The notes under the pieces were generated by a model. The model was not told where the DNA came from, ran no database searches, and worked only from the letters and a program-made list of their open reading frames with translations. The position numbers and the translations under genes were made by a program. This document shows, piece by piece, positions 1 through 8,098 of a DNA stretch of 64,000 bases. The stretch comes from Zhongshania sp. R06B22 (lineage in GTDB: Bacteria; Pseudomonadota; Gammaproteobacteria; Pseudomonadales; Spongiibacteraceae): contig NZ_JBFRYB010000001.1 of assembly GCF_040892595.1 (NCBI RefSeq), positions 1,426,001 through 1,490,000 of the forward strand. The letters are read 5' to 3'. Positions within the stretch are counted from its first letter, which is position 1, and each line of letters begins with the position of its first letter.

Positions 1-138
1 TAAAGGTAATAGAGGTTCCTGTGACGTGACCTTGTGGTATGGTTATCCCGCCATTCAGTGAAGGCATAGATATGTTGATTGAATCGGCGATGGTGCTTGT
101 ATACGAACTTCAAAATAACTAATCAGAAATGGAATCCG

Positions 139-2655
139 ATGACGTTTAAATACTTCAGTACACCCTTTAGCTCAGTGCGACCACACCCAGTTAACAGCCT
201 GAATTCATTGCGGCGGATACTCGCATCTGTAGCTATCGGCGGGGTGTTATTTAATACCCAGTCCGCATTGGCGGCCGATGCGGCGCGTCTCGAAGAGGTA
301 TTGGTTAGCGCCAGTAAGAAAACTGAGTCGCTACAAGACACCCCAATTTCCCTGACGGTCTTTAATGAAGAGCGCTTAACCGTAGAGGGCATTAGCGGCC
401 TAAAAGATATTGCCAGTAAAGTGCCAGGCCTGACTATTGAGCCGTTTCCGATTAATGGCGGCAGTTTGCGGATCTATATTCGCGGTATTGGTATTGGCGA
501 TATTCAGGTGACCCAAGACACGCCTGTTGGCCTGTATATTGATGGTGTATATATCGCCAGATCCAGCGGTACCTCAATGGATGTGGCTGAGCTGGCGCGG
601 ATTGAAATTTTACGCGGCCCACAGGGCACCTTATACGGCCGCAATACCACTGGTGGCGCCATCAACTTAGTAACGCGTCGCCCCAATGTCGATGAGCTCG
701 AATTTAGTCAAATTGTGTCGGCGGGTGATCGCGCCCTGTTCCGCTCCAAGACCAGCCTCAACCTGCCTATCACTGATTCCTTGGCAGTTAAGTTTGCGTA
801 TTTGACCGAGAGCCGAGATGGGTTTGTGGAGAATACCGGCCCCGGTGGTGACTTTGGTGATCGCGAGATTCAAGGCGCGCGTTTTGATTTGGGCTGGGAT
901 ATTAGCGAGCGACTGCGGCTCGACTACAGCTATGATCGTTCAGAATTAGAATTTTATAATTACACCTTTCAAGCGGTCACTCCACCTGACCCCAATGGTA
1001 ATAAGGGGCAGTCCAACGCCATTAAAAATAGTACCCAAGCGCGCAGCCGTTTTGGCGAAAATATGTTGGGTTCACTGGCAACCACCGCGCCGCTAGAAGC
1101 CTCTAATAGCGATGTGGAAGGGCATGCTCTAATACTTAGCGTTGACACCGATTTTGGCGTGTTTAAATATATTGGCTCTTACCGCGAGCTAATAGACGCC
1201 GCCTACACCGACCTCGGTGGTGGCCTTGGGTCGCCAGATTATCGCCTCGATACTAATCGCTACGATGGCCCGGCAGCGCAGTTTGCAAACGGTGGCGAAA
1301 CGCCGCTGGTAAGGCCTGAAGTGCGGCAAGACCAAAGCTCACACGAATTACAATTTAGCAGTGCCGTCGATGACTGGGGTCTAGAGTATGTGGTCGGGGC
1401 CTATTACTTTGAGGAGTCAGCGGTTGAAGACAATAGCCCGTTTCATTTGCAGCTCACCGCGCCTATCGACGGCTTTGAAGACGCGCATATCGTCAACTTA
1501 GTCAGCCAAAAATATGAAATAGAAAATCAGGCGCTCGCGGTGTTCGGTCAACTTACTTGGACGCCAGATATTCTCGATAAGGCTCTTCACCTAACCGTCG
1601 GTGCTCGGCATTCTCGAGATCATCGCTACGCGCTTAAAAATCAACGTGATGAAGTATTTATTGAGTATTCGCCAATAGCGGGTCTGCCTTTTGTACTGCC
1701 CTTGGCTCAGCTGGCCCAAAATCCGGTATTGGGCCCTGTGCTTGCCCCTATTTTCATCCAAGCTGGGCTGCCGGGTGATCGACGCTTTGACAATGCCTCC
1801 GGCGACCGTCGCTTTAAAGACGACTCTTTCAGTTTTGTGACGGAATATGAAATCAATGATGACATCAATGTGTATGGCAAGTTTGTCGAGGCCTATAAAA
1901 GCGGTGGTTTCAATACTCGCGATCCCCAGTTAGACGGTAATCAAGGCGCGGCGTCCGACGGTATCGATTATGGGGTTGGTTTTGCTGATGGCTTTGGTGA
2001 AGAGAAAGCCGTGACCGCTGAGCTGGGTATCAAAAGCGAATGGCTGAATGGTCGCTTGCGGATAAACGCCGATGTGTATCAAACCCGGTTTGACGATATG
2101 CAGATTAATTTTCTCCTCAATGGCACCATTGCCGATACCAAGGTTTTGAATGCCGGCAAGGCTAAAATGTCGGGCTTTGAATTTGATGCCAGGGCCTTAG
2201 TGGGCGACGACATTATTGTCAGCATGGAATATGCCTATATCGACGCCGAAATCACTGAAGTCATCGACAGCTTTGGCAATAACGTCACTCAGCGCTACGC
2301 CTTTTCTGCGGCGCCGGTCAACAGCTATACCGCATCGGCAGATTGGATTGCGTGGCGAGGGGAGTCCGCGCTAGTGCAAGTTAATATTAATACCAGCTAT
2401 ATGGATACTCGCTTGGGCGGCGGCGATGTGCAGAAAGCTTTTACGATTTTGCGTGACTATCAATTGTGGAATGCTCGCGTAAGCTTGGATGACATCGGAT
2501 TTGCCAGCGGCAAAGTAAGCGTGTCGCTGTGGGGTAAAAATCTACTCGACACCGAGTACGAAACCTATGCTATTGATAATTTACCCCATGCAGATCGCGC
2601 AGTTTTATGGGGTGAGCCCTTAAGTTACGGAATTGATATTGCCTACCGATATTAG
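139..2655 (+). CDS. TonB-dependent outer membrane receptor
   Basis: Outer membrane beta-barrel receptor that takes up a ligand using TonB energy. The frame is open from a TTG at 79, but the ATG at 139 is preferred because it puts a normal signal peptide (basic LRR then a hydrophobic stretch ending in ALAA) near the N terminus, giving about 838 aa. A TonB-box-like EEVLVSASK follows the signal peptide, then the plug domain with RIEILRGPQGTLYGRNTTGG, typical of the family. The C terminus is the usual barrel end with a terminal aromatic-basic-aromatic (YRY). No Fur box is visible in the 138 bases upstream, so iron control is not indicated. The ligand cannot be told from sequence; such receptors in marine gammaproteobacteria often import non-siderophore substrates. 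The next gene is 85 bases downstream on the same strand. Confidence 0.9.
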   Translation: MTFKYFSTPFSSVRPHPVNSLNSLRRILASVAIGGVLFNTQSALAADAARLEEVLVSASKKTESLQDTPISLTVFNEERLTVEGISGLKDIASKVPGLTIEPFPINGGSLRIYIRGIGIGDIQVTQDTPVGLYIDGVYIARSSGTSMDVAELARIEILRGPQGTLYGRNTTGGAINLVTRRPNVDELEFSQIVSAGDRALFRSKTSLNLPITDSLAVKFAYLTESRDGFVENTGPGGDFGDREIQGARFDLGWDISERLRLDYSYDRSELEFYNYTFQAVTPPDPNGNKGQSNAIKNSTQARSRFGENMLGSLATTAPLEASNSDVEGHALILSVDTDFGVFKYIGSYRELIDAAYTDLGGGLGSPDYRLDTNRYDGPAAQFANGGETPLVRPEVRQDQSSHELQFSSAVDDWGLEYVVGAYYFEESAVEDNSPFHLQLTAPIDGFEDAHIVNLVSQKYEIENQALAVFGQLTWTPDILDKALHLTVGARHSRDHRYALKNQRDEVFIEYSPIAGLPFVLPLAQLAQNPVLGPVLAPIFIQAGLPGDRRFDNASGDRRFKDDSFSFVTEYEINDDINVYGKFVEAYKSGGFNTRDPQLDGNQGAASDGIDYGVGFADGFGEEKAVTAELGIKSEWLNGRLRINADVYQTRFDDMQINFLLNGTIADTKVLNAGKAKMSGFEFDARALVGDDIIVSMEYAYIDAEITEVIDSFGNNVTQRYAFSAAPVNSYTASADWIAWRGESALVQVNINTSYMDTRLGGGDVQKAFTILRDYQLWNARVSLDDIGFASGKVSVSLWGKNLLDTEYETYAIDNLPHADRAVLWGEPLSYGIDIAYRY

Positions 2656-2740
2656 CGATGCATTTTGCAATGGTGTGCTGGCAATTTAAAAACAAAGCAG
2701 CGCGAGTTTCACAGTAAAAACAGTGAGTGCGGAGTAATAC

Positions 2741-3748
2741 ATGGCCTTGCGAGTAGGAATAATCGGCGCCGGTAGCATTGGATGCTATGTGGGTGCAGCA
2801 TTGCTAATGGGCGGCGCTGAAGTCAGCTTCTTGGGTCGTGAGCGTATTGCCGCTGTAGCGGCTGAGCATGGTTTACGAATCACTGATTTTCGCGGCTTAG
2901 ATCATCATTTGACGTCCGCACAGCTGAGTTTTTATACCGATATTGCGGCCATGGCCGATCGAGATTGCGTCATCGTTACCGTGAAGTCTGGTGACACCGC
3001 AGCGGTCGCCGCAGATCTCGCCAAAGTTTTAAACACCAGAACCATTGTGATTAGCCTGCAAAATGGCGTCGGTAATGCCGCCGTATTACAACAGGCCATG
3101 CCGAATAATAGGGTCTTGCCCGGCATGATTGGCTTTAATGTGTTGGAGGGTGATAAGGGGTGTTTTCACGCTGGCACTGACGGCGAGGTGATCATCCAAG
3201 ACGCGCCAATCGCTCAGGAGTTAGCGGGATTTTTTGCGGCGAGTGGAACGCCCTTTGAAACCCACGCTAATATGCCTTCGGTGCTGTGGTCTAAATTACT
3301 GTTGAACTTAAACAACCCCATCAACGCGCTTTCGGGTGTGGGTTTAAAAGAAGAGTTGTCGCAAAGAGGCTATAGGCTATGTTTGGCCGCCCTGCAGCGC
3401 GAGGCACTGGCCGCAATTTCGGCTGCTAATATCCCCATACAAAAGTTGACCGCGGTGCCTGCTCGATGGCTTCCAGCTGTGTTGAGTTTGCCAGATTTCG
3501 TTTTTAGACGGCTTGCGCAGCCAATGTTGGCGATAGACCCCTTGGCGCGTTCGTCAATGTGGGAAGACTTGGAGCGCGGGCGCAAGACAGAAGTGGAGTG
3601 GCTCAATGGTGAGGTGCTACGTTTGGCTGCGGACTATGGTATTGCGGCGCCGATAAATGCACGGGTGCGGGAGTTAATTCAGCTGGCGGAGCAGGGTGGG
3701 CGCAAAGATTATAGCGCTGATGAGCTTTTAGCGGCTATCCGCGCTTAG
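2741..3748 (+). CDS. panE: 2-dehydropantoate 2-reductase (ketopantoate reductase)
   Basis: Cytoplasmic NADPH-dependent enzyme of the ApbA/PanE family; the classic reaction reduces ketopantoate to pantoate for coenzyme A synthesis. The protein has 335 aa. The Rossmann glycine motif GAGSIG is at residues 9-14, QNGVGN is near residue 108, Lys185 lies in SKLLLNLNNP at the place of the catalytic Lys, and the C-terminal helical domain has the MWEDLERGRKTEVEWLNG pattern. A GGAG sequence 8 bases before the ATG supports the start. No other pan gene is adjacent, so it may be a paralogue acting on another 2-oxo acid. Its 3' end overlaps the convergent minus-strand gene by 21 bases. Confidence 0.82.
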   Translation: MALRVGIIGAGSIGCYVGAALLMGGAEVSFLGRERIAAVAAEHGLRITDFRGLDHHLTSAQLSFYTDIAAMADRDCVIVTVKSGDTAAVAADLAKVLNTRTIVISLQNGVGNAAVLQQAMPNNRVLPGMIGFNVLEGDKGCFHAGTDGEVIIQDAPIAQELAGFFAASGTPFETHANMPSVLWSKLLLNLNNPINALSGVGLKEELSQRGYRLCLAALQREALAAISAANIPIQKLTAVPARWLPAVLSLPDFVFRRLAQPMLAIDPLARSSMWEDLERGRKTEVEWLNGEVLRLAADYGIAAPINARVRELIQLAEQGGRKDYSADELLAAIRA

Positions 3749-4507
3749 CGTTAAATTGGCGGCCATCGTTGCCACTACACGCTTGCCGCCGGAGTAGCTA
3801 ACCACCATTCTGCCTGCCATCAGCCGATAAGAAAATTGTAGGGCCCAATCGTCACCATTTTCTGCCGTATAAACTTTACCATCCACTGCTTTCCAGCGCT
3901 GTTCCTGAGCTTTCAGACAGGGATCTTGCGCTAATGGCGGCTTGCGGGTGTCGACGGTGTAACGGTGTTGGCACAGCATGCCATTGTCCATAAAACGAAT
4001 AGTCCACTGCTGACCGGAGTAGGGCTGGGCTGCGCTGCCTGCCGGCTCGGTGGCAGTGAGCCACGTGCCTAAAATAGCTGTGTCTATTGGGGCTTGCTCG
4101 GTGTTAGCAATGAAGCTCAGGCTTTGGCTGATCTCGCCATTTTTATCGCGTAAGCTTAGACGCAGACTATTGTCACTAAGACGTTTGATTTCAAAGCGGC
4201 GCTCGCCGCGGAAGGTATCTGCGCTTCCCATCAAGGGGGTGTAGCTGCCGGTAATTTGATCCTTGCTTAGCCCGCCCATTAGCAAGTAGCGATTGCGGGT
4301 ATCTCCCATTTGTAATTTGGCGGTAATCATCGATTGGAAGGTCATATTGGGATCTAATTGCAGCACCCAAGTGCTGCTATCCACCTCTGCAAAGTAGCGG
4401 TTTTGAAAACCTTTTACCTCGGCGTGGAGGAATGCTGAACAGAGCAATGTGGCAAGCCCAAGGGCCAGAACTCTAGCGGCTAAGTGCGCATTTTCGATCA
4501 TTATCAT
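3728..4507 (-). CDS. Exported hypothetical protein
   Basis: A 259-aa protein that I do not assign to a family. The N terminus (residues 9-30) is a signal peptide ending near FLHAEV, so the mature chain is probably periplasmic or envelope-attached. The mature part is rich in predicted beta strands with many Gln, Arg and Ser, resembling small lipocalin-like or extracytoplasmic beta-sandwich proteins, but no catalytic motif is seen. AAGGGG lies just before the ATG; a second ATG two codons later (4501) has better spacing to it and could be the true start. It is convergent with, and overlaps, the panE-like gene by 21 bases. Confidence 0.65.
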   Translation of the reverse strand: MIMIENAHLAARVLALGLATLLCSAFLHAEVKGFQNRYFAEVDSSTWVLQLDPNMTFQSMITAKLQMGDTRNRYLLMGGLSKDQITGSYTPLMGSADTFRGERRFEIKRLSDNSLRLSLRDKNGEISQSLSFIANTEQAPIDTAILGTWLTATEPAGSAAQPYSGQQWTIRFMDNGMLCQHRYTVDTRKPPLAQDPCLKAQEQRWKAVDGKVYTAENGDDWALQFSYRLMAGRMVVSYSGGKRVVATMAANLTLSADSR

Positions 4508-4751
4508 ATTCCCCTTGTTTATTATTTGACTGGGGCTGCTAAATTCTCAATGTCACATCATAGAGCATTTGCTTCAAGATATCTAAAACCGGCCATATTG
4601 GGTAAACCGGTGGTGAAAGGGCAGCTAAACAAAGGGGTGTACCATGGTTAAAAGGTGTCGATGATGAACCGTCTTTTATCGAAGCGAGCCGCTCTCTAAA
4701 AGGCGATTAAAAGCTAAACGCTTAAGGCGTAATATACATCGCTCCGACCGG

Positions 4752-5159
4752 CTAATAGTTGTCTAGACGCCAGCCCTGCTCGGTTTTTACAAGCTCTACT
4801 CGATCTTCTTTGACGATGGAGTCTCCCGCTTTAAAATCGCCAAACTGCATCCGCATCGTCATCAACTTGAAGCCGGCGCCCACTGTCTCAAAGGGCGAAT
4901 CACCGGGTTCATTGATGACTTGATCGCTCAGCTCTTCAAAGCCCTTTTTAAAGGTAAGTTTATAGCGAATATCGGCAATATAGAGCTGCTCATTTTTGGC
5001 TAGTCCGTTGGTTTTCTCGAAGTCAGAAAGCTCGTAAGTTTCGGCGCCGCCGTCACTAAGCACAAGCTCTGAGACTAATTGCTCAATTTGCCGATCACTG
5101 GGCTTCCCAGAACAAGCGACTAAGGCAAGACTGAGGAGAACAAGACATATTTTTTTCAT
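4752..5159 (-). CDS. Small lipoprotein of unknown function
   Basis: A 135-aa protein with a clear lipoprotein signal: MKK start, hydrophobic core LVLLSLALVAC and lipobox cysteine at residue 16, followed by SGKPSD. Residue +2 is Ser, so outer-membrane sorting by Lol is expected from the E. coli rule. The mature chain is acidic with an internal repeat-like YELSDFEK / YIADIRYKL strand pattern and a C-terminal WRLDNY, compatible with a small beta-sheet domain. I do not recognise a named family. It lies in a run of minus-strand small envelope genes but is separated from them by more than 100 bases on each side, so it is probably transcribed alone. Confidence 0.68.
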   Translation of the reverse strand: MKKICLVLLSLALVACSGKPSDRQIEQLVSELVLSDGGAETYELSDFEKTNGLAKNEQLYIADIRYKLTFKKGFEELSDQVINEPGDSPFETVGAGFKLMTMRMQFGDFKAGDSIVKEDRVELVKTEQGWRLDNY

Positions 5160-5274
5160 GGTGCATCCATCTCTGCAATAGCTAATTAGCTAAGGTGATT
5201 AAGTAAGTAAGCAGCTGAGTAAGCGGCTAAGTCTTTGGAGTTTAACGCAGTCTGCTAGTAAGGCGGAAATGTCC

Positions 5275-5520
5275 TTACGTTTGAATAATCCAGAGTGCCA
5301 AGAAGGGTGCAAAGTTAAAGACTAAAATCAGGATTTTGTAGATGCCCAAAAATTGGTACATCTGGGTGTTGAACGATTCTCTTGTCAGATTAAAGAGCTT
5401 GCTGTGAACGCGGTATATGGCATCGGGTATCAGCGAAATGGCGAGGCTGCTGAACAAGAGGCAGCTGAAATTAATGATGCAGCACCACTTGAAGAAGCTG
5501 CTGAGCAGAAGAATATCCAT
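5275..5520 (-). CDS. DUF6868-like small inner-membrane protein
   Basis: A protein of 81-82 aa with two hydrophobic segments (about residues 3-32 and 60-80) separated by a short basic loop containing YRVHSKLFNLTRESFNTQMY. That layout and the WC-IIN start and IYKILILVFNFAP end resemble the small two-helix family DUF6868 found in many gammaproteobacteria; this match is from memory of the pattern. There are two consecutive ATGs at 5523 and 5520; AGGAG lies 2 bases from the first and 5 from the second, so 5520 is chosen. Function unknown. It lies 105 bases downstream of the DUF962 gene on the same strand, with a 13-bp inverted repeat between them. Confidence 0.6.
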   Translation of the reverse strand: MDILLLSSFFKWCCIINFSCLLFSSLAISLIPDAIYRVHSKLFNLTRESFNTQMYQFLGIYKILILVFNFAPFLALWIIQT

Positions 5521-5575
5521 CATGGCTCCTATTGCTGAAGGCCTGATTTAAGACCTGTTTTTTGTAACAGCATAA

Positions 5576-5615
5576 CGCAAATAAATGAGGGGAGCTGGCC
5601 GTTCATTTATTTGCG
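5576..5615. repeat. Perfect 13-bp inverted repeat between two minus-strand genes
   Basis: CGCAAATAAATGA at 5576-5588 pairs perfectly with TCATTTATTTGCG at 5603-5615 across a 14-base loop. It sits 13 bases beyond the stop codon of the DUF962 gene. No T-run follows directly on either strand, so it is not a textbook intrinsic terminator; it may stabilise the mRNA 3' end, act as a weak terminator, or bind a protein. Confidence 0.6.
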
Positions 5616-5628
5616 CGGGAGGGTATGT

Positions 5629-5952
5629 TTAAAATGAAATTTTACCAGTTAGCATGTCTTTAGCCATGACCCAGTCGCCTATAAAACTATACAGCGGGTG
5701 CTTAAAGGTCGCGGGCCGGTTGTGCTCAAAAAAGAAATGTCCCACCCAGGCAAAGCCGTAGCCTATTACCGGTAGTAGCCATAGTAAAACCCAGTTTTGA
5801 CTGAATATTGTACTTACCAGTAGCGTCAAAACCAGAGTGCTGCCAATAAAGTGCAGGCGGCGACAGGTTTGATTGGCGTGCTCCGCCAAATAGAAGGGAT
5901 AGAATTCAGCAAAGCTATTGAAATGCTGTAGTTCCTTATTTGTTGTAGCCAT
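5629..5952 (-). CDS. Mpo1-like (DUF962) membrane protein
   Basis: A 107-aa protein of the Mpo1/DUF962 family. It has the characteristic opening FAEFYPFYLAEHANQTCRRLHFIGS, two adjacent hydrophobic segments around residues 38-75, and the family motif WVGHFFFEHNRPATF followed by HPLYSFIGDW. The yeast relative Mpo1 is a 2-hydroxy fatty acid dioxygenase using the conserved histidines; several of these (HANQ, HF, GHFFFEHN) are present here, so an iron-dependent lipid enzyme in the inner membrane is possible, but the bacterial members are largely uncharacterised. The stop is 13 bases from the aldolase-like gene upstream, so the two are probably cotranscribed. Confidence 0.8.
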   Translation of the reverse strand: MATTNKELQHFNSFAEFYPFYLAEHANQTCRRLHFIGSTLVLTLLVSTIFSQNWVLLWLLPVIGYGFAWVGHFFFEHNRPATFKHPLYSFIGDWVMAKDMLTGKISF

Positions 5953-5965
5953 CGTTAACTCCTAA

Positions 5966-6727
5966 TTATTCCGCGTAACCGGGGTTTTGGCGATCTAGTT
6001 TGCGCAGTAGTCCCGGCCATGCCAGCCCACCAAATAAACCTTTAGTCACAATTTTGGCGGCTTCTTTAACGCCCTCAACAATGCCTGGCTCGATGGGCGT
6101 TAATTCACGACTACCGGCCAGCGCGCGTACCTGAATCATACAGGCGGCCTCAAAGAAATACATAGCGAGAAAGGCATCTGCGGGATTATTGCCCACGGTC
6201 AGCAAACCATGATTGCGCAGCATGAGAAAGGTGTTGTCGGAGAGGTTAGCCACTAAACGTGGCTTTTCTTCTTCGTTTAAGGCAATGCCTTCATAATCGT
6301 GATAGCCGAGGCTGGCCAAAATCAGCGTGGATTGCTGCGACAAAGCCAAAACACCGTCGCGCTGGGCCGATACTGCCACACCATTTATAGAGTGGGTATG
6401 CATTACGCATTGGGCGTCTTCACGAGCTTGATGAATCGCGCTGTGAATAGTAAAGCCGGCGGGATTGACTGGGTAGGGAGACTCTTCCACTTTCTCACCG
6501 TTAAGGTCTATTTTTACCAGTGATGAGGCGGTAATTTCTTCAAACATCATGCCGTAAGGGTTGATGAGGAAGTGATGCTCTGGGCCGGGAACCCGCGCTG
6601 AAATATGCGTGAAAACCAAGTCATCCCAGCCGTATAAGGCCACCAGTCGATAGGCTGCGGCAAGGTCTACGCGCAGCTGCCATTCCTCGGCAGACACCCG
6701 ATCTTTTACTGAAGTGGTTGCTGTCAT
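5966..6727 (-). CDS. Class II aldolase/adducin family protein
   Basis: A 253-aa cytoplasmic protein of the class II aldolase/adducin fold. The zinc ligand pattern is visible as His110 and His112 in VMHTHSING and His173 in LRNHGLLT, the spacing used by fuculose-phosphate aldolase. The catalytic Glu position of FucA appears replaced by a His-containing GFTIHSAIH segment, as in the broad non-sugar branch of the family found near degradation genes. The substrate cannot be inferred. It is divergent from the Crp/Fnr gene, with 144 bases between the start codons, and is followed 13 bases later by the DUF962 gene. Confidence 0.85.
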   Translation of the reverse strand: MTATTSVKDRVSAEEWQLRVDLAAAYRLVALYGWDDLVFTHISARVPGPEHHFLINPYGMMFEEITASSLVKIDLNGEKVEESPYPVNPAGFTIHSAIHQAREDAQCVMHTHSINGVAVSAQRDGVLALSQQSTLILASLGYHDYEGIALNEEEKPRLVANLSDNTFLMLRNHGLLTVGNNPADAFLAMYFFEAACMIQVRALAGSRELTPIEPGIVEGVKEAAKIVTKGLFGGLAWPGLLRKLDRQNPGYAE

Positions 6728-6871
6728 GCAGTCTTCTCCTTATTGTTTTGCTATTCAGAGTTTAATGTATAGCCTAGTGTCGTCGTTCTGTAGTGAATAA
6801 TCTGTCAACAACGTTACAGTGTCTTCGCAAACAAGGCGATAGCTCAAAAGTGCTTGCTAATATGGAAGTCT

Positions 6872-7570
6872 ATGGTGGTTGATAAACGTGAAATTTTGGC
6901 GGCTAACCCGCTGCTATCGGGATTGCCCGAAGGTGTGGTTGAAGAGCTAATGGCAGTGAGTGTGCTGCGGCAATTTGCCGACGGCGACTGTGTTTACGCC
7001 AAAGGTGATGATGGCGACGGTTTGTTAGGTGTGGTGCAAGGCCGCATACGCCTGAGTAATAGCAGTCGAGATGGCAAAGAGCTGTTGGTGATGTTGATTG
7101 AGCCCGGTGACTGGATCGGTGAAATATCGCTATTGGATGGCCTGCCGCGCAGCCTCGATGCATTTGCCATGGGTGACTGTGCGGTACTATTTTTACCCCG
7201 AGCGCGCTTTGATGCTTTATTAAAGGCCAAACCCGAGCTCTACCAGTATTTTATTCCTATGCTCTGCCGAAAATTGCGGTTGGCGCTGAGTTACGTTGAA
7301 GGTGTTGCCTTATTTCCTTTGCCAGCTCGTCTGGCGCAAAGGATTTTAGAGCTGTTGACCTTCTATGGGATAGCGGACGACAAGCCCGGTATTTTAATTG
7401 ATATGCATCTCCCCCAAGAAGACTTAGCAAAAATGCTGGGGGTGTCTAGGCAGGCGATTAGCCGAGAGTTAAAGCGCCTGGAGGCCGGGCATATTATCGA
7501 GCTTGCCTATGGCCAACTTAGAATTTTGGATAAAGCTGCCCTGCAGCAGGAATTAGATCGGCACGCCTAG
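6872..7570 (+). CDS. Crp/Fnr-family transcriptional regulator
   Basis: A DNA-binding regulator with an N-terminal cyclic-nucleotide-type beta-roll (about residues 20-120, including GDWIGEISLLDGLPRS) and a C-terminal winged helix containing LPQEDLAKMLGVSRQAISRELKRLE. There is no N-terminal cysteine cluster, so it is not an oxygen-sensing FNR of the Fe-S type; the effector is unknown. The frame extends to a TTG at 6854, but the ATG at 6872 gives the usual N terminus and 232 aa. It is divergent from the class II aldolase gene, which is a plausible target, and is followed by a hairpin terminator. Confidence 0.85.
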   Translation: MVVDKREILAANPLLSGLPEGVVEELMAVSVLRQFADGDCVYAKGDDGDGLLGVVQGRIRLSNSSRDGKELLVMLIEPGDWIGEISLLDGLPRSLDAFAMGDCAVLFLPRARFDALLKAKPELYQYFIPMLCRKLRLALSYVEGVALFPLPARLAQRILELLTFYGIADDKPGILIDMHLPQEDLAKMLGVSRQAISRELKRLEAGHIIELAYGQLRILDKAALQQELDRHA

Positions 7571-7632
7571 AGCCAAAGGGAGTCCATGTCAGGCTAAAAG
7601 GGTCTTAAAAGTACAATACATATAATAACACT

Positions 7633-7676
7633 GGCTGTGTCTATGTTAGCGGTATTCCGCTTTTCACAGCCGTTTT
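7633..7676 (+). terminator. Probable terminator after the Crp/Fnr gene
   Basis: Nested hairpin: GGCTGTG (7633-7639) pairs with CACAGCC (7665-7671), and inside it AGCGG (7648-7652) pairs with CCGCT (7657-7661). GTTTT follows. The U-tract is short, so termination strength is uncertain. Confidence 0.5.
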
Positions 7677-8098
7677 AGGTCAGGCTGATATCCCGAAAAT
7701 GTGCGGTGAACGCTTGTTAAGTTCAGATACGGCAGGTCGCTGCGTCTTACCCGTATGGTGAATCTCCGCAAGTGGAATATACTCAGTGGAGTTGGCCAAG
7801 AATCTCGACAGCTAGGCGCGAAAAGTTCCTAAATTCCTAGTTAAAACGCCTATCACTGCCTCATTTTTCTAACGGTTGAATTATGTCGAGATATTGAGGC
7901 TTTGCTAAGCGCCTGGGGCTTTGGAGCTAAGCAAAGAAATACGGTGTAGAGTAGGTGCTCAGTAAGTGACGATGAGCGCGAAGTTTAGCTGGGCAGATAC
8001 TTTATAAGTCTGGTTCCACTGCGGCATCGCGCGCTACTCCGATCAAGGACAGTTAAAGCGTAGCCTGATCGAGCCGTGTTCCTACCAGAGGTCAATGT
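7677..8098. other. Gene-free stretch upstream of the kai operon
   Basis: No credible coding frame on either strand. The last bases before kaiC hold its ribosome-binding site (GAGGT about 7 bases before the ATG). No recognisable operator, RNA gene or repeat stands out. A promoter for the kai operon must lie here, but I cannot place it with confidence. Confidence 0.4.

Noticed and set aside
79..138. N-terminal extension of the first TonB receptor from a TTG
   Set aside because: It has no signal-peptide character and would put the signal peptide internally; the ATG at 139 fits better.
8041..8053. GATCAAGGACAGT shared with 45814-45826, as a common regulatory motif before kaiC and the haemoglobin gene
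   Set aside because: A 13-base match is expected many times by chance among all pairs in 64 kb, and only the haemoglobin copy has a left FNR half-site.
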